Both the position numbers and the translations under genes were made by a program. From the NCBI GenBank assembly GCA_036563505.1, contig DATCMH010000002.1, positions 558,001-622,000 on the forward strand: a stretch of DNA of 64,000 bases, written 5' to 3'. Numbering within the stretch: the first letter of the stretch is position 1; each line of letters opens with the position of its first letter. The stretch is from DATCMH01 sp036563505 (GTDB taxonomy: Bacteria > Pseudomonadota > Alphaproteobacteria > Rhizobiales > Beijerinckiaceae). The notes beneath the pieces are model-generated. The model worked only from the letters and a program-made list of their open reading frames with translations. It did no database searches and was not told the DNA's origin. This document shows positions 36,166 through 44,957 of the stretch, piece after piece.

Positions 36166-36567
36166 TCAGTCGCGGGAGGGGCGGACCCCCATCGCGACCG
36201 AGGCGGGGATGTTGGGACTCGAAGGGTTGGGGCCGATGTCCTGCGTCAGAGGGCGCACGACGAGGTCCATGTCTTCCATCGGGATCGCGCCGAGCAGAAC
36301 CTCGTTGCCAAGGATCATCACGCCCGTGAAGCAGCTCCGATTCCCGAAGGCGGCTTTGACCGGCCCGACGTAAGGGACGATCTGCGTCGCCCCGTTCGCG
36401 ACCGGTACGGTGCGCTTCTCCTGCTCGTCGAGGTCGAGCTGCAGCGCGACCCGCTCCAGAAGGCAGAGATGGACCGCGCCCGTATCGACGAGCGCTTCGA
36501 CGTCGACAGGGGCGAGGTCGGGACGCTTCGGGTTCGTGAGCTGGATTCGGGTGCGGACGAGGCCCAT
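36166..36567 (-). CDS. retropepsin-like (clan AA) aspartic protease
   Basis: A 133 aa single-domain protein with the aspartic-protease motif ALVDTGAVHLCL (about residues 28-39) and the later LLGAIPMEDMDLVV that closes the fold in clan AA members. Such proteins work as dimers; targets are not known. No signal peptide, so it is cytoplasmic. It lies between sucD (20 bp) and sucA (48 bp) in the TCA operon. Members of this family are often found as small orphan genes or near toxin-antitoxin loci, so no function is claimed. Confidence 0.75.
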   Translation of the reverse strand: MGLVRTRIQLTNPKRPDLAPVDVEALVDTGAVHLCLLERVALQLDLDEQEKRTVPVANGATQIVPYVGPVKAAFGNRSCFTGVMILGNEVLLGAIPMEDMDLVVRPLTQDIGPNPSSPNIPASVAMGVRPSRD

Positions 36568-36587
36568 CGGCGGCTTCCTTTGAGCGA

Positions 36588-37472
36588 TCAGCCCTTCAAG
36601 ACCTCAACCAAGGTCTTTCCAAGGCGCGCCGGCGAGGGCGAGACCTTGATGCCGGCCGCTTCCATGGCCGCGATCTTGTCCTCGGCGCCGCCCTTGCCGC
36701 CGGAGATGATGGCGCCAGCATGGCCCATGCGGCGGCCGGGAGGCGCCGTGCGGCCGGCGATGAAGCCGACCATCGGCTTCTTCCGGCCGCGCTTGGCCTC
36801 GTCGGCGATGAACTGCGCCGCCTCTTCCTCGGCCGAGCCACCGATCTCGCCGATCATGACGATCGACTTCGTCTCGGGATCGGCAAGGAACATCTCGAGG
36901 ATGTCGATGAACTCGGTGCCCTTCACCGGGTCGCCGCCGATGCCCACCGCCGTCGTCTGGCCGAGGCCCTCGTTCGTGGTCTGGAACACCGCCTCGTAGG
37001 TCAGCGTGCCGGAGCGCGAGACGATGCCGACATTGCCCTTGCGGAAGATGTTGCCCGGCATGATGCCGATCTTGCACGCGTCGGCCGTCATCACGCCCGG
37101 GCAGTTCGGACCGATGAGGCGCGACTTCGAGCCGGACAGCGCCCGCTTCACCCGCACCATGTCGAGTACCGGAATGCCCTCCGTGATACAGACGATGAGC
37201 GGAACTTCAGCGTCGATCGCCTCGCAGATCGCGTCGGCCGCGCCGGCCGGCGGCACGTAGATCACGGAGGCGTCGGCGCCCGTGGCTTCGCGCGCCTCAC
37301 GCACGGTGTCGAAGACCGGCAGGTTGAGGTGCTTCGAGCCGCCCTTCCCCGGGCTCGTGCCCCCAACCATCTTGGTGCCGTAGGCGATGGCCTGCTCGGA
37401 ATGGAAGGTCCCGTTCTTGCCGGTGAAGCCCTGGCAGATGACCTTGGTGTTCGCGTCGATCAGGATGGACAT
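36588..37472 (-). CDS. sucD: succinyl-CoA synthetase alpha subunit
   Basis: Alpha subunit (294 aa) of the ligase converting succinyl-CoA to succinate with substrate-level phosphorylation. The CoA-binding Rossmann start is CQGFTGKNGTFHSEQA, and the phospho-accepting His is in GHAGAIISGG. The start codon is 4 bp past the stop of an interposed small gene rather than of sucC. Confidence 0.97.
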   Translation of the reverse strand: MSILIDANTKVICQGFTGKNGTFHSEQAIAYGTKMVGGTSPGKGGSKHLNLPVFDTVREAREATGADASVIYVPPAGAADAICEAIDAEVPLIVCITEGIPVLDMVRVKRALSGSKSRLIGPNCPGVMTADACKIGIMPGNIFRKGNVGIVSRSGTLTYEAVFQTTNEGLGQTTAVGIGGDPVKGTEFIDILEMFLADPETKSIVMIGEIGGSAEEEAAQFIADEAKRGRKKPMVGFIAGRTAPPGRRMGHAGAIISGGKGGAEDKIAAMEAAGIKVSPSPARLGKTLVEVLKG

Positions 37473-37476
37473 AAGA

Positions 37477-38040
37477 TCATTTGCCTCGTTGCGTTTGTCC
37501 CGAAACGCTCAATGCGAAAGCGTTTGGAGCATCAGAGCTGCCTGCGATTGTCATGAACGATATCGGCTGACCGTTGATCTCGGCAGTCCAATCCACCGAC
37601 CTGTGCTTGACCGGTACTTCTTTGGGGACTGCTCTCAGTTTCGATCTCAGAAGGTCTTCCGTCTGTGGAATATCTACGTCACGGATGGTTAGCCCGCAGA
37701 TCCAGAACACCCGTTGAGGTGACGAGATGGTCGTTAACGACACGTTGATGCCGGCGGGCGTCGTCCAGCTCGTCGAATGCAGTCCGGCATCGCCTTTCTC
37801 GTCTTTTTCTGACTTGCCGGCTTTCCAGCTTTCGGCAGCCGCACGGGTCGCAACGTCGACGTCAGGATAGCGAGCTAGGCACGTCGCGATGAACTCGTCC
37901 ACGAAGGCTGGCGCGCTCATCGCATCAGCCCGGGAAGCAGCAAGAACACAGGATGCCGCGATGCCGAGCGCCAACGCCGATCCAAGGGATCGGCTGAAGT
38001 GAGGTCGGCTCATCGAGATCGCCGTGATGCTGCGGTTCAC
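37477..38040 (-). CDS. secreted protein of unknown function between sucC and sucD
   Basis: I do not recognise this 187 aa protein. A GTG at 38040 (10 bp after the sucC stop, with GAGG nearby) is the first start; an ATG at 38013 is possible. It has a cleavable signal peptide (SALALGIAASCVLAASRADA) and a globular domain with a Ser/Asp/Glu-rich centre. The base composition is clearly lower in GC than its neighbours (the line at 37621-37680 is about 48% GC), which indicates transfer or a late insertion. It is cotranscribed with sucCD by position. Its function is unknown. Confidence 0.72.
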   Translation of the reverse strand: MNRSITAISMSRPHFSRSLGSALALGIAASCVLAASRADAMSAPAFVDEFIATCLARYPDVDVATRAAAESWKAGKSEKDEKGDAGLHSTSWTTPAGINVSLTTISSPQRVFWICGLTIRDVDIPQTEDLLRSKLRAVPKEVPVKHRSVDWTAEINGQPISFMTIAGSSDAPNAFALSVSGQTQRGK

Positions 38041-38050
38041 CGCGAGTACC

Positions 38051-39247
38051 TCAGGCCTTCCGGACCGCGTTCACGATCTTCTGCGCCGCGTCGTCGAGAT
38101 CGTCCGCCGGAATGACGTTGAGCCCAGAGTCGCGGATGATCTGCTTGCCCTGCTCGACGTTGGTGCCCTCGAGGCGCACGACGAGGGGCACCTGCAGGCC
38201 CACTGCCTTCACCGCCGCGATCACGCCGCGGGCGATGACGTCGCATTTCATGATGCCGCCGAAGATGTTGACGAGGATGCCCTTCACCTGCGGATCGGCG
38301 GTGATGATCTTGAAGGCAGCCGTGACCTTCTCTTCCGAGGCGCCGCCGCCGACGTCGAGAAAGTTCGCCGGCTCCTCGCCGTAGAGCTTGATGATGTCGA
38401 GGGTCGCCATGGCGAGGCCCGCGCCGTTCACCATGCAGCCGATGGTGCCGTCGAGGGCAATGTAGGCGAGATCGTATTTCGAGGCCTCGATCTCCTTCTC
38501 GTCCTCCTCCGTGAGGTCGCGCAGCGCTACGATCTCGGGGCGGCGATAGAGGGCGTTCGAGTCGAAGGAGATCTTGGCGTCGAGGCACTTGAGGTGCCCG
38601 TCCCGCGTCACGATGAGTGGGTTGATCTCCAGCATCGACATGTCCGTCGCGACGAAGGCCGTGTAGAGCTTGGTGACGACGTCGGTCGCCTCCTTGGCGA
38701 GGGGCCCGGAGAGGCCAAGCGCCTTCGCCACGGTGAGGCCGTGGTGGTTCATCACCCCCGTCGCGGGGTCGATGGAGAAGGTGATGATCTTCTCCGGCGT
38801 TTCGTGGGCGACCTTCTCGATGTCCATCCCGCCTTCCGTCGAGACCACCACCGAGATTCGGCCGGTCGCGCGGTCGACGAGCATGGAGAGGTAGAACTCC
38901 GTCTCGATGTCGGAGCCGTCCTCGATGTAGAGACGGTTGACCTGCTTGCCGGCCTCGCCCGTCTGGATCGTGACGAGGGTCTTGCCCAGCATCTGCTGCG
39001 CGAAGGTCTTGACCTCGTCCACGGACTTCGCGAGCCGCACGCCACCCTTCTCGCCGGCGTCCTGCTCCTTGAACTTGCCCTTGCCGCGCCCGCCGGCGTG
39101 GATCTGGCTCTTCACGACCCACAAGGGTCCGCCGAGCTCGCGGGCGGCCGCCTCGGCCTCGTCTGCAGAGAAGATCGCCTTGCCGCGGGAGACGGGCAGG
39201 CCGAACTCCTTGAGCACCGCCTTGGCCTGGTATTCGTGGATGTTCAT
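38051..39247 (-). CDS. sucC: succinyl-CoA synthetase beta subunit
   Basis: Nucleotide-binding beta subunit (398 aa) with an ATP-grasp fold; partner of sucD. The start MNIHEYQAKAVLKEF and the C-terminal VVRLEGTNVEQGKQI match the family. It follows mdh by 107 bp, and that gap contains an inverted repeat. sucD is displaced by the small secreted-protein gene. Confidence 0.97.
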   Translation of the reverse strand: MNIHEYQAKAVLKEFGLPVSRGKAIFSADEAEAAARELGGPLWVVKSQIHAGGRGKGKFKEQDAGEKGGVRLAKSVDEVKTFAQQMLGKTLVTIQTGEAGKQVNRLYIEDGSDIETEFYLSMLVDRATGRISVVVSTEGGMDIEKVAHETPEKIITFSIDPATGVMNHHGLTVAKALGLSGPLAKEATDVVTKLYTAFVATDMSMLEINPLIVTRDGHLKCLDAKISFDSNALYRRPEIVALRDLTEEDEKEIEASKYDLAYIALDGTIGCMVNGAGLAMATLDIIKLYGEEPANFLDVGGGASEEKVTAAFKIITADPQVKGILVNIFGGIMKCDVIARGVIAAVKAVGLQVPLVVRLEGTNVEQGKQIIRDSGLNVIPADDLDDAAQKIVNAVRKA

Positions 39248-39270
39248 CAGGGCTTCCTTCGGAAGGCGAA

Positions 39271-39352
39271 TGGTGAGTGGTGAGTAGCGAGTGGTGAGGG
39301 CAGCGACGGGAGTGAGCGTCTCAACTCACCATTCGCCACTCACCACTCACCG
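39271..39352. repeat. large inverted repeat between mdh and sucC
   Basis: The left arm, about 39271-39298 (GGTGAGTGGTGAGTAGCGAG...), is complementary to the right arm, about 39325-39351 (CTCACCATTCGCCACTCAC...), with roughly two mismatches over 26 bp. Within each arm GTGAGTGGTGAG is repeated. This could fold into a long hairpin on the mdh-sucC transcript. Confidence 0.75.
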
Positions 39353-39354
39353 CC

Positions 39355-40317
39355 TCACGCCAGTGAGGCGTTGATCCCCTTGCAGGCGTCGACGAGGCCC
39401 GTGACGGACGCGACGGACTTGGCGAACATCGCCTTCTCGTCCTCGGAGAACTCCACCTCGACGATGCGCTCGACACCGTTCGCGCCGATCACCACCGGCA
39501 CGCCGATGAAGAGCCCATCGATGCCGTACTGGCCGGTGAGCATCGCCGCGCAGGGCAGCATGCGCTTCTTGTCCTTGAGGTAGCTCTCGGCCATGGCGAT
39601 GGCGGAAGCCGCAGGGGCGTAGAAGGCCGAGCCGGTCTTGAGCAGCGCCACGATCTCGCCGCCGCCTTTGCGGGTGCGCTCCACCATGGCGTCGAGGTCG
39701 GATTGCGAGAGCCAGCCCATCTTGACGAGGTCGGGGAGCGGGATGCCGCCGACCGACGAGTAGCGCACGAGGGGCACCATGTCATCGCCGTGGCCGCCGA
39801 GCGTATAGGCCTGCACGTCGGCGACCGACACGCCCACCTTCTCGGCGATGAAGTGACGGAAGCGCGCCGAGTCGAGCACGCCCGCCATGCCGACGATCTT
39901 GTTGGGGGCAAGCCCTGAGAACTTCTGCAGCGCCCAGACCATGGCGTCCAGGGGGTTCGTGATGCAGATCACGAAGGCGTTCGGCGCGTATTGCTTGATG
40001 CCGTTACCGACCGCTTCCATCACCTTGAGGTTGATGCCCAGCAGATCGTCGCGGCTCATGCCGGGCTTGCGCGGCACGCCGGCGGTGACGATGACGACGT
40101 CCGCGCCCTCGATCGCCGCGTAGTCGTTCGCGCCGACGTACTTCGCGTCGAAACCGTCGACCGGCGCGCTCTCGGCAATGTCCAGGCCCTTGCCCTGAGG
40201 CACCCCCTCCGCGATGTCGAAAAGGACGATGTCGCCGAGTTCCTTCAGGCCGGCGAGGTGGGCGAGCGTGCCGCCGATCTGTCCGGCGCCGATGAGCGCG
40301 ATCTTGTGACGGGCCAT
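39355..40317 (-). CDS. mdh: malate dehydrogenase
   Basis: NAD+-dependent malate dehydrogenase (320 aa from ATG 40317) of the lactate-dehydrogenase-like type common in alphaproteobacteria. The nucleotide motif is GAGQIGGTLAHLAG and the catalytic His is in GGHGDDMVPL; GVPRKPGMSRDDL holds the substrate-binding Arg. In-frame starts upstream (to 40350) lack homology. It heads the TCA operon; its promoter should be in the 213-246 bp gene-free gap to 40563. Confidence 0.95.
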   Translation of the reverse strand: MARHKIALIGAGQIGGTLAHLAGLKELGDIVLFDIAEGVPQGKGLDIAESAPVDGFDAKYVGANDYAAIEGADVVIVTAGVPRKPGMSRDDLLGINLKVMEAVGNGIKQYAPNAFVICITNPLDAMVWALQKFSGLAPNKIVGMAGVLDSARFRHFIAEKVGVSVADVQAYTLGGHGDDMVPLVRYSSVGGIPLPDLVKMGWLSQSDLDAMVERTRKGGGEIVALLKTGSAFYAPAASAIAMAESYLKDKKRMLPCAAMLTGQYGIDGLFIGVPVVIGANGVERIVEVEFSEDEKAMFAKSVASVTGLVDACKGINASLA

Positions 40318-40563
40318 GCGAGGGAGCATCCGTGTGCGTGGAGAGGGCACGGGCCGAGGGGCCCGCGCGGATGGGCGCCCTTAAGACACAAAGGCCTGCC
40401 GCGTTCAAGGCGCGAAACCCTTGACAAGCCTTAACATTCCCGCTCAGCGGCTCACACGGTGGCGCTTTGGGCCACAAAAGCCGAGCTAGCATAGACGGTT
40501 AGCGTAGACCCACCGCCTTGACCGAGGGCAGTTACAAAAACGTAGACCTGTAAATAGGCTGTC

Positions 40564-41202
40564 TCAGAGAACGCCAGCGCTGAGCACCCGCTGCGCGGCC
40601 CTGAGCACGGCGGCGAGCCTAGCGTCGATGAGATCCTGCGGTAGGTCGGCGTCGAGGCGGATCGAAACGGGGTTGATGAAACGGTGGCTCGCGTCGAGCA
40701 CGAAGCCGATCGCCCGCTCGCGGTCGCGCGGATCGTAGAGCCCCGTCGCGATCCCCTCGTCGACGATGCGGTCGAGCAGTTGCCGCACCCGGCCACGGTG
40801 CTTGCGCATGATGGCCCGGGACGCTTCGGTCGCGGTGGCCGCGACGTCGAAGAGATTGGGATCGCGGATCAGGAGCTCGCGGTAGGCCCGGGCGACGCCA
40901 AGGATCAAGCGTTCGAGCTTGTCGTCCGCCGGGTCCGGCCCGTCCGCGATCTCGCCGAGGCGACGCTCGAGGTCCTTGAGCCAGCGTCCGGCGACCGCCT
41001 CGACGAGGTCGACCTTGGACGGAAAGTAGCGATAGACGTTGGCGTGGGTCATCCCTGCCTCGCCCGCGACACCGACCACGGTGACGCCCTTCGGCCCGAG
41101 GCGGCGCAGGTGCTCCGCCGCGATGGCGAGGAGCCGGGTCTGGACGGAGGGCGAGGCGCCCTCGGACCGGGGCGGCACGAGGCGCGTCCCGGATGCGCTC
41201 AC
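40564..41202 (-). CDS. TetR-family transcriptional regulator
   Basis: A 212 aa repressor-like protein with an N-terminal helix-turn-helix (GVAGEAGMTHANVYRYFPSK) and a C-terminal all-helical ligand domain of unknown ligand. The GTG start overlaps the zapE stop by 4 bp (GTGA), so the two genes are coupled. The gap 40318-40563 to mdh holds no gene; it contains two copies of CGTAGACC near 40504 and 40538. Confidence 0.87.
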   Translation of the reverse strand: MSASGTRLVPPRSEGASPSVQTRLLAIAAEHLRRLGPKGVTVVGVAGEAGMTHANVYRYFPSKVDLVEAVAGRWLKDLERRLGEIADGPDPADDKLERLILGVARAYRELLIRDPNLFDVAATATEASRAIMRKHRGRVRQLLDRIVDEGIATGLYDPRDRERAIGFVLDASHRFINPVSIRLDADLPQDLIDARLAAVLRAAQRVLSAGVL

Positions 41203-42389
41203 GTCTCCGCCAGCCCCGTCGAGCGCCCTGACGTTTCAGAAGCCGGCCGGCCATGCGGCAGCGACATGTATTCCTCCGAGCGCATCTCGATCAGTCGCGA
41301 CACGGTGCGGTCGAATTCGAACGCCTCCCGTCCCTCCTCGGCCTTGTAGAGTTCGGGCGGCTCGGCCTCGGCCGAGGCGACGAGCTTCACGTGGTGGTCG
41401 TAAAGGGCGTCGATCAGCGTGATGAAGCGCTTGGCTTCGTTGCGCTCGGCCGAGTTGAGCCGCGGGATGCCGTCGAGGATCAGGGTGTGGAAGTCGCGGG
41501 CGATGGCCAGATAATCCGCCGCGCCGAGGGGCTGGCGGCAGAGCTGGTCGAAGCTCGCCCGGGCGACGCCGCCCGCGGCCTGAGGGATCACGACGGGGTG
41601 GCCCTTCACCGTCAGGGACACCCGCTCGCCCTTGACGCGTCCGCTGAGCCGCCGAAAGGTGTCGTCGAGGGCGCCGGAGGCCGCGGCGTCGGCCGGCACG
41701 TGGTAGACGAGGCTGCCGGCGAGCTTCTCCAGCCGGAAATCCGTGCGGGCGTCGAGGCGCACCACCTCCATCCGCTCCTGCAGGAGCGCGATGAAGGGCA
41801 GGAACAGCGCCCGGTTGAGCCCGCCCTCGTAGAGACGCTCCGGCTCGACGTTGGACGTCGCGACCACCACGACGCCGTGGCGGAAGAGCGCGGTGAAGAG
41901 CCGGCCGAGGATCATCGCGTCGGCGATGTCGCTGACTGCGAACTCGTCGAAGCAGAGCACCCAGGCCTCCTCGGCGAGCGCCGCCGCGGTGGGAGCGATC
42001 GGGTCGTCGCCCGACGCCACGCCCTGTTTCACCGCTTGGCGATGGGCGTGGATGCGCTCGTGCACGTCGGCCATGAAGGCATGGAAGTGGACGCGTCGCT
42101 TGCGCCTGACGGGCAGACTCTCGAAGAAGAGGTCCATCAGCATCGTCTTGCCGCGGCCGACGGAGCCCCAGACGTACAGTCCGCGCGGCGGCTCGGGCGC
42201 GGCGCGGCGGCCGAAGAGCCAGCCGAGCGGGCTCGACTTGCGGGCCATCCGGTGTTCGGCCAAGGCCCGGCTCAGGGCATCGAAGCGCGCGAGCAGGGCC
42301 GTCTGCGCCGGGTCGCGCTCGATGCTGCCGGCCGAAACGAGGGCGAAGTAGCGGGCGCTGACGGGGCTCGCGGCGGGGGACGTGCTCAC
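41199..42389 (-). CDS. zapE: cell division ATPase ZapE (AFG1-like)
   Basis: AAA-type ATPase (396 aa) associated with the Z-ring in other proteobacteria and related to mitochondrial Afg1. Walker A is GSVGRGKTMLMD, Walker B is VLCFDEFAVSDIAD, and sensor-like VATSNVEPERLY is present. The GTG at 42389 (with AGGGATG upstream) is the first plausible start; the frame is open upstream. The gene is divergent from the GNAT gene across 194 bp with no gene seen. Confidence 0.93.
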   Translation of the reverse strand: MSTSPAASPVSARYFALVSAGSIERDPAQTALLARFDALSRALAEHRMARKSSPLGWLFGRRAAPEPPRGLYVWGSVGRGKTMLMDLFFESLPVRRKRRVHFHAFMADVHERIHAHRQAVKQGVASGDDPIAPTAAALAEEAWVLCFDEFAVSDIADAMILGRLFTALFRHGVVVVATSNVEPERLYEGGLNRALFLPFIALLQERMEVVRLDARTDFRLEKLAGSLVYHVPADAAASGALDDTFRRLSGRVKGERVSLTVKGHPVVIPQAAGGVARASFDQLCRQPLGAADYLAIARDFHTLILDGIPRLNSAERNEAKRFITLIDALYDHHVKLVASAEAEPPELYKAEEGREAFEFDRTVSRLIEMRSEEYMSLPHGRPASETSGRSTGLAET

Positions 42390-42583
42390 GCCTGCATCCC
42401 TAGCCCTCGCGCCGGAGCGCGGCAATTCCCATGTGGGGAGGAACTTCAGGGTCGCGGCGCCGTTTGCTGCAGCGCACAAGATCCAACCAGAACACGACCG
42501 GTCAGGTCGGGGAAACGCTCGCCGCAGGGCTGGAACCCGCGGGGCTCGGAACCCGAGCGCCGCTCACCACGGGGACGACCAGC

Positions 42584-43183
42584 ATGCCGACGGACATCCT
42601 TCTCGCCAACGCGCTCCTTGACGGCTACGTGCGCCGCCTGACGGAGCACGACATCGGGCTCCTGCAGGATCATCTCCTGTCCCTCGACCCGGCCTCGCGC
42701 CGCGACCGCTTCGCCGGCGCCGTCAGCGACGAGGCGCTTTGCCGCTACGCCGAAGAGGCGCTGCGGAGCGAGGGTCTCGTCTACGGCTTCCTCGTCGATG
42801 ACGAGGCGGTCGGGGTCGGCGAGCTGCAGCCCCTCGACGCGCGCTTTCCCGGCGAGATGGAAGCGGCGTTCAGCGTTGCGCCGTCGCTTCGCCGTCGCGG
42901 CATCGGTCGGATCCTGTTCCGCCGCACCATGCTCTCGGCGCGCAACCGCGGCATCGAGACGGTGCTGGTGCGCTGCCTGCCCCATAACCGGGCCATGCAG
43001 GCCCTGGCCCGCAGTCACGGCGCTACCATCACGCCCGATGACGGGGACGCGCTGGGCCGCCTCGTCGTCGCCGAGGCCACCGCCTTCTCGATGATGCAGG
43101 AGTTGGTGGAAGAGGGTTTCGCCGCCCCGGCGCGCTGGGCCGAGACCCGTCGGCGCTGGTTCGCCGCATCGATGCAGCGCTGA
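42584..43183 (+). CDS. GNAT-family N-acetyltransferase
   Basis: Acetyl-CoA-dependent acyltransferase (199 aa). The acetyl-CoA binding motif SVAPSLRRRGIGRILFRR (motif A, R-R-x-G-I-G) is clear at about residues 96-115. The substrate is unknown. ATG 42584 is chosen because upstream codons lie in noncoding sequence. A hairpin-like GCGGCGAGAGAA...TTCTCTCGC sits 24 bp downstream and may be its terminator. Confidence 0.85.
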   Translation: MPTDILLANALLDGYVRRLTEHDIGLLQDHLLSLDPASRRDRFAGAVSDEALCRYAEEALRSEGLVYGFLVDDEAVGVGELQPLDARFPGEMEAAFSVAPSLRRRGIGRILFRRTMLSARNRGIETVLVRCLPHNRAMQALARSHGATITPDDGDALGRLVVAEATAFSMMQELVEEGFAAPARWAETRRRWFAASMQR

Positions 43184-43250
43184 AGGCCGCAACAGTCCAG
43201 GCTTTTGCGGCGAGAGAACCAACGATCATTCTCTCGCGGCTATGTCGACC

Positions 43251-43384
43251 TCCCTCCCTTCAGGGGAGGGCCGGGGTGGGGTATGCCGCCTTCAGGCGGC
43301 AATCCTCGCGTTCGTCCCGACCATCTGCATCCGCGCCTGTCGGCGCGTACCCCACCCTGTGTCCCTCCCCTGAGGGGAGGGAGG
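43251..43384. repeat. type B palindromic element
   Basis: CCTCCCTTCAGGGGAGGG at the left end and CCCTCCCCTGAGGGGAGGGAGG at the right end flank GCCGCC-TTCA-GGCGGC and GGGGTGGGGTA/TACCCCACCC. The gap 43184-43397 contains only this element and the small hairpin after the acetyltransferase gene. Confidence 0.85.
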
Positions 43385-43397
43385 ATGGGATGCCCCT

Positions 43398-44003
43398 TCA
43401 GCGCGCAAGACTGACGGGGGCGCCGGACTTCGCCAGCACGCCGTCCATGCCGCCGCTTGACGGGCGCAGCCGCGCGGCCACGGCGCCGCCGGGCTGGTAG
43501 AGGTAGACCTCGCCGTCGCGGTAATCCCAGGCCGTGACGCGGGAGAGGTCCTTGTTGGCGCAGCCTGCGGCCGAGGCCTTGTAGAGGTCGAGCGCCGGGC
43601 TGCTCGAGAGCTGGACGCGGCAGCTCGATCCGGCGGCCTCCCTGGCCGTCCAGCCGCCGACATAGGACGAGCGCGAGGGTCCGGCCGGGGTCGCCGGCTG
43701 AGGCAATGCCGCGACCACGGGCGGCGAGACCGGCGGCGGTTCGGCGATGGCCGGGTTCCCGGCTTGCGGCACCAGGTTCGGATCGATCGAAGCGACGGGC
43801 CCCGGCGCGCCCGGCGGCGGGGGCAACGGCGCGGAGGTGACGGGGGCCGAGGGCGCCGGCTCGATCGGTTCCGGCGCCGGCGCGTTGTAGACCGGCCCGG
43901 ACCGCGCCACCGGCGCCGGCCCACTGAAGCGGGCGGAGCCGCAAGCGCTTACCGTCAGTGCGAGGCACAAGGACACGGGTAGGGTCGCGACGGAACGGTT
44001 CAT
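43398..44003 (-). CDS. Omp19-like lipoprotein, AprI/Inh inhibitor domain
   Basis: Outer-membrane lipoprotein precursor (201 aa): signal peptide with lipobox ALTVSAC, a long Pro/Ala-rich linker (about residues 25-110), and a C-terminal AprI/Inh-like beta-barrel (YVGGWTAREAAGSSCRVQ to the SLAR end). The domain with paired Cys resembles the Brucella Omp19 protease inhibitor. ATG 44003 gives the lipoprotein start; longer frames precede the signal peptide. Confidence 0.8.
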   Translation of the reverse strand: MNRSVATLPVSLCLALTVSACGSARFSGPAPVARSGPVYNAPAPEPIEPAPSAPVTSAPLPPPPGAPGPVASIDPNLVPQAGNPAIAEPPPVSPPVVAALPQPATPAGPSRSSYVGGWTAREAAGSSCRVQLSSSPALDLYKASAAGCANKDLSRVTAWDYRDGEVYLYQPGGAVAARLRPSSGGMDGVLAKSGAPVSLAR

Positions 44004-44119
44004 CGAAGGTCTCGGGATGACGGTCAAGCTTAAGGCGAAGATGGTGAACAGCGCGTGAGCGCGGCCGATCTCGACGGCGAATGTGGCGCCAAGGGGAGTT
44101 CGACGGCTCTCGGGCAAGC

Positions 44120-44143
44120 AAAAGGCGCCCGAAGGCGCCTTTT
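44120..44143 (-). terminator. bidirectional terminator of the sdh operon
   Basis: A perfect 10 bp stem AAAAGGCGCC (44120-44129) / GGCGCCTTTT (44134-44143) with a 4-base loop and terminal T/A runs. It lies 24 bp after the sdhB stop on the minus strand, ending the sdh transcript. Confidence 0.85.
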
Positions 44144-44167
44144 GACGGTCAGTGTTGCCCGATCGCC

Positions 44168-44950
44168 TCACACCACGCGGGCGATCATCATCTTCTTGAT
44201 CTCGGCGATCGCCTTGGCCGGATTCAGCCCCTTCGGGCAAGTGTTCGCGCAATTCATAATGGTGTGGCAGCGATAGAGCCGGAACGGGTCGTGCAGGTTG
44301 TCGAGCCGCTCCCCCGTCGCTTCGTCGCGGCTATCGATGAGCCAGCGATAAGCCTGAAGGAGAGCCGCCGGTCCTAAGAACCGGTCGCCGTTCCACCAGT
44401 AGCTCGGGCAGGACGTGGTGCAGCAGGCACAGAGAATACACTCGTAGAGACCGTCGAGCTGCTGACGCTCCTCCGGCGTCTGGCGCCACTCGGTCTCGGG
44501 CGTCGCGGTCTGGGTTTGAAGCCAGGGCTCGATGGCGGCGTGCTGGGCGAAGAAGCTCGTGAGGTCCGGGACGAGATCCTTCAGCACCGGCATGTGCGGG
44601 AGCGGGTAGATCTTGATCGACTGGCTGTTGCAGTCGTCGATGCCGAGTGTGCAAGCCAGCGTGTTGCCGCCCATGATGTTCATGGAGCAGGAGCCGCAAA
44701 TGCCCTCGCGGCAGGAGCGGCGGAACACGAGCGTCGAGTCGATCTTGCTCTTGATCCAGATCAGGGCGTCCAGAACCATCGGCCCGCAATCGTCGCGGTC
44801 GACATAGTAGGTGTCGATACGCGGCTTTTGCCCGTCATCCGGGTTCCAGCGGTAGATGCGGAACTCCTGCAGCCGGTTGGCGCCCGCCGGCTTCGGCCAG
44901 GTCTTGCCTTCGGTGTATTGCGAGTTCTTGGGGAGGGTGAACTGGGCCAT
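44168..44950 (-). CDS. sdhB: succinate dehydrogenase iron-sulfur subunit
   Basis: Iron-sulfur subunit (260 aa) carrying electrons from FAD to quinone. The 2Fe-2S cysteines are in CREGICGSCSMNI and the 4Fe-4S/3Fe-4S cysteines in ECILCACCTTSCPSYWW and CANTCPKGLNPA. ATG 44950 follows the VapC-like gene by 7 bp; its ribosome site is the end of that gene. A terminator follows. Confidence 0.97.
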   Translation of the reverse strand: MAQFTLPKNSQYTEGKTWPKPAGANRLQEFRIYRWNPDDGQKPRIDTYYVDRDDCGPMVLDALIWIKSKIDSTLVFRRSCREGICGSCSMNIMGGNTLACTLGIDDCNSQSIKIYPLPHMPVLKDLVPDLTSFFAQHAAIEPWLQTQTATPETEWRQTPEERQQLDGLYECILCACCTTSCPSYWWNGDRFLGPAALLQAYRWLIDSRDEATGERLDNLHDPFRLYRCHTIMNCANTCPKGLNPAKAIAEIKKMMIARVV

Positions 44951-44957
44951 GGAAATC

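Noticed and set aside
33199..36999. A plus-strand open frame of about 1266 codons opposite sucA
   Set aside because: It mirrors sucA and neighbours in the complementary frame and has no domain; an artefact of high GC.
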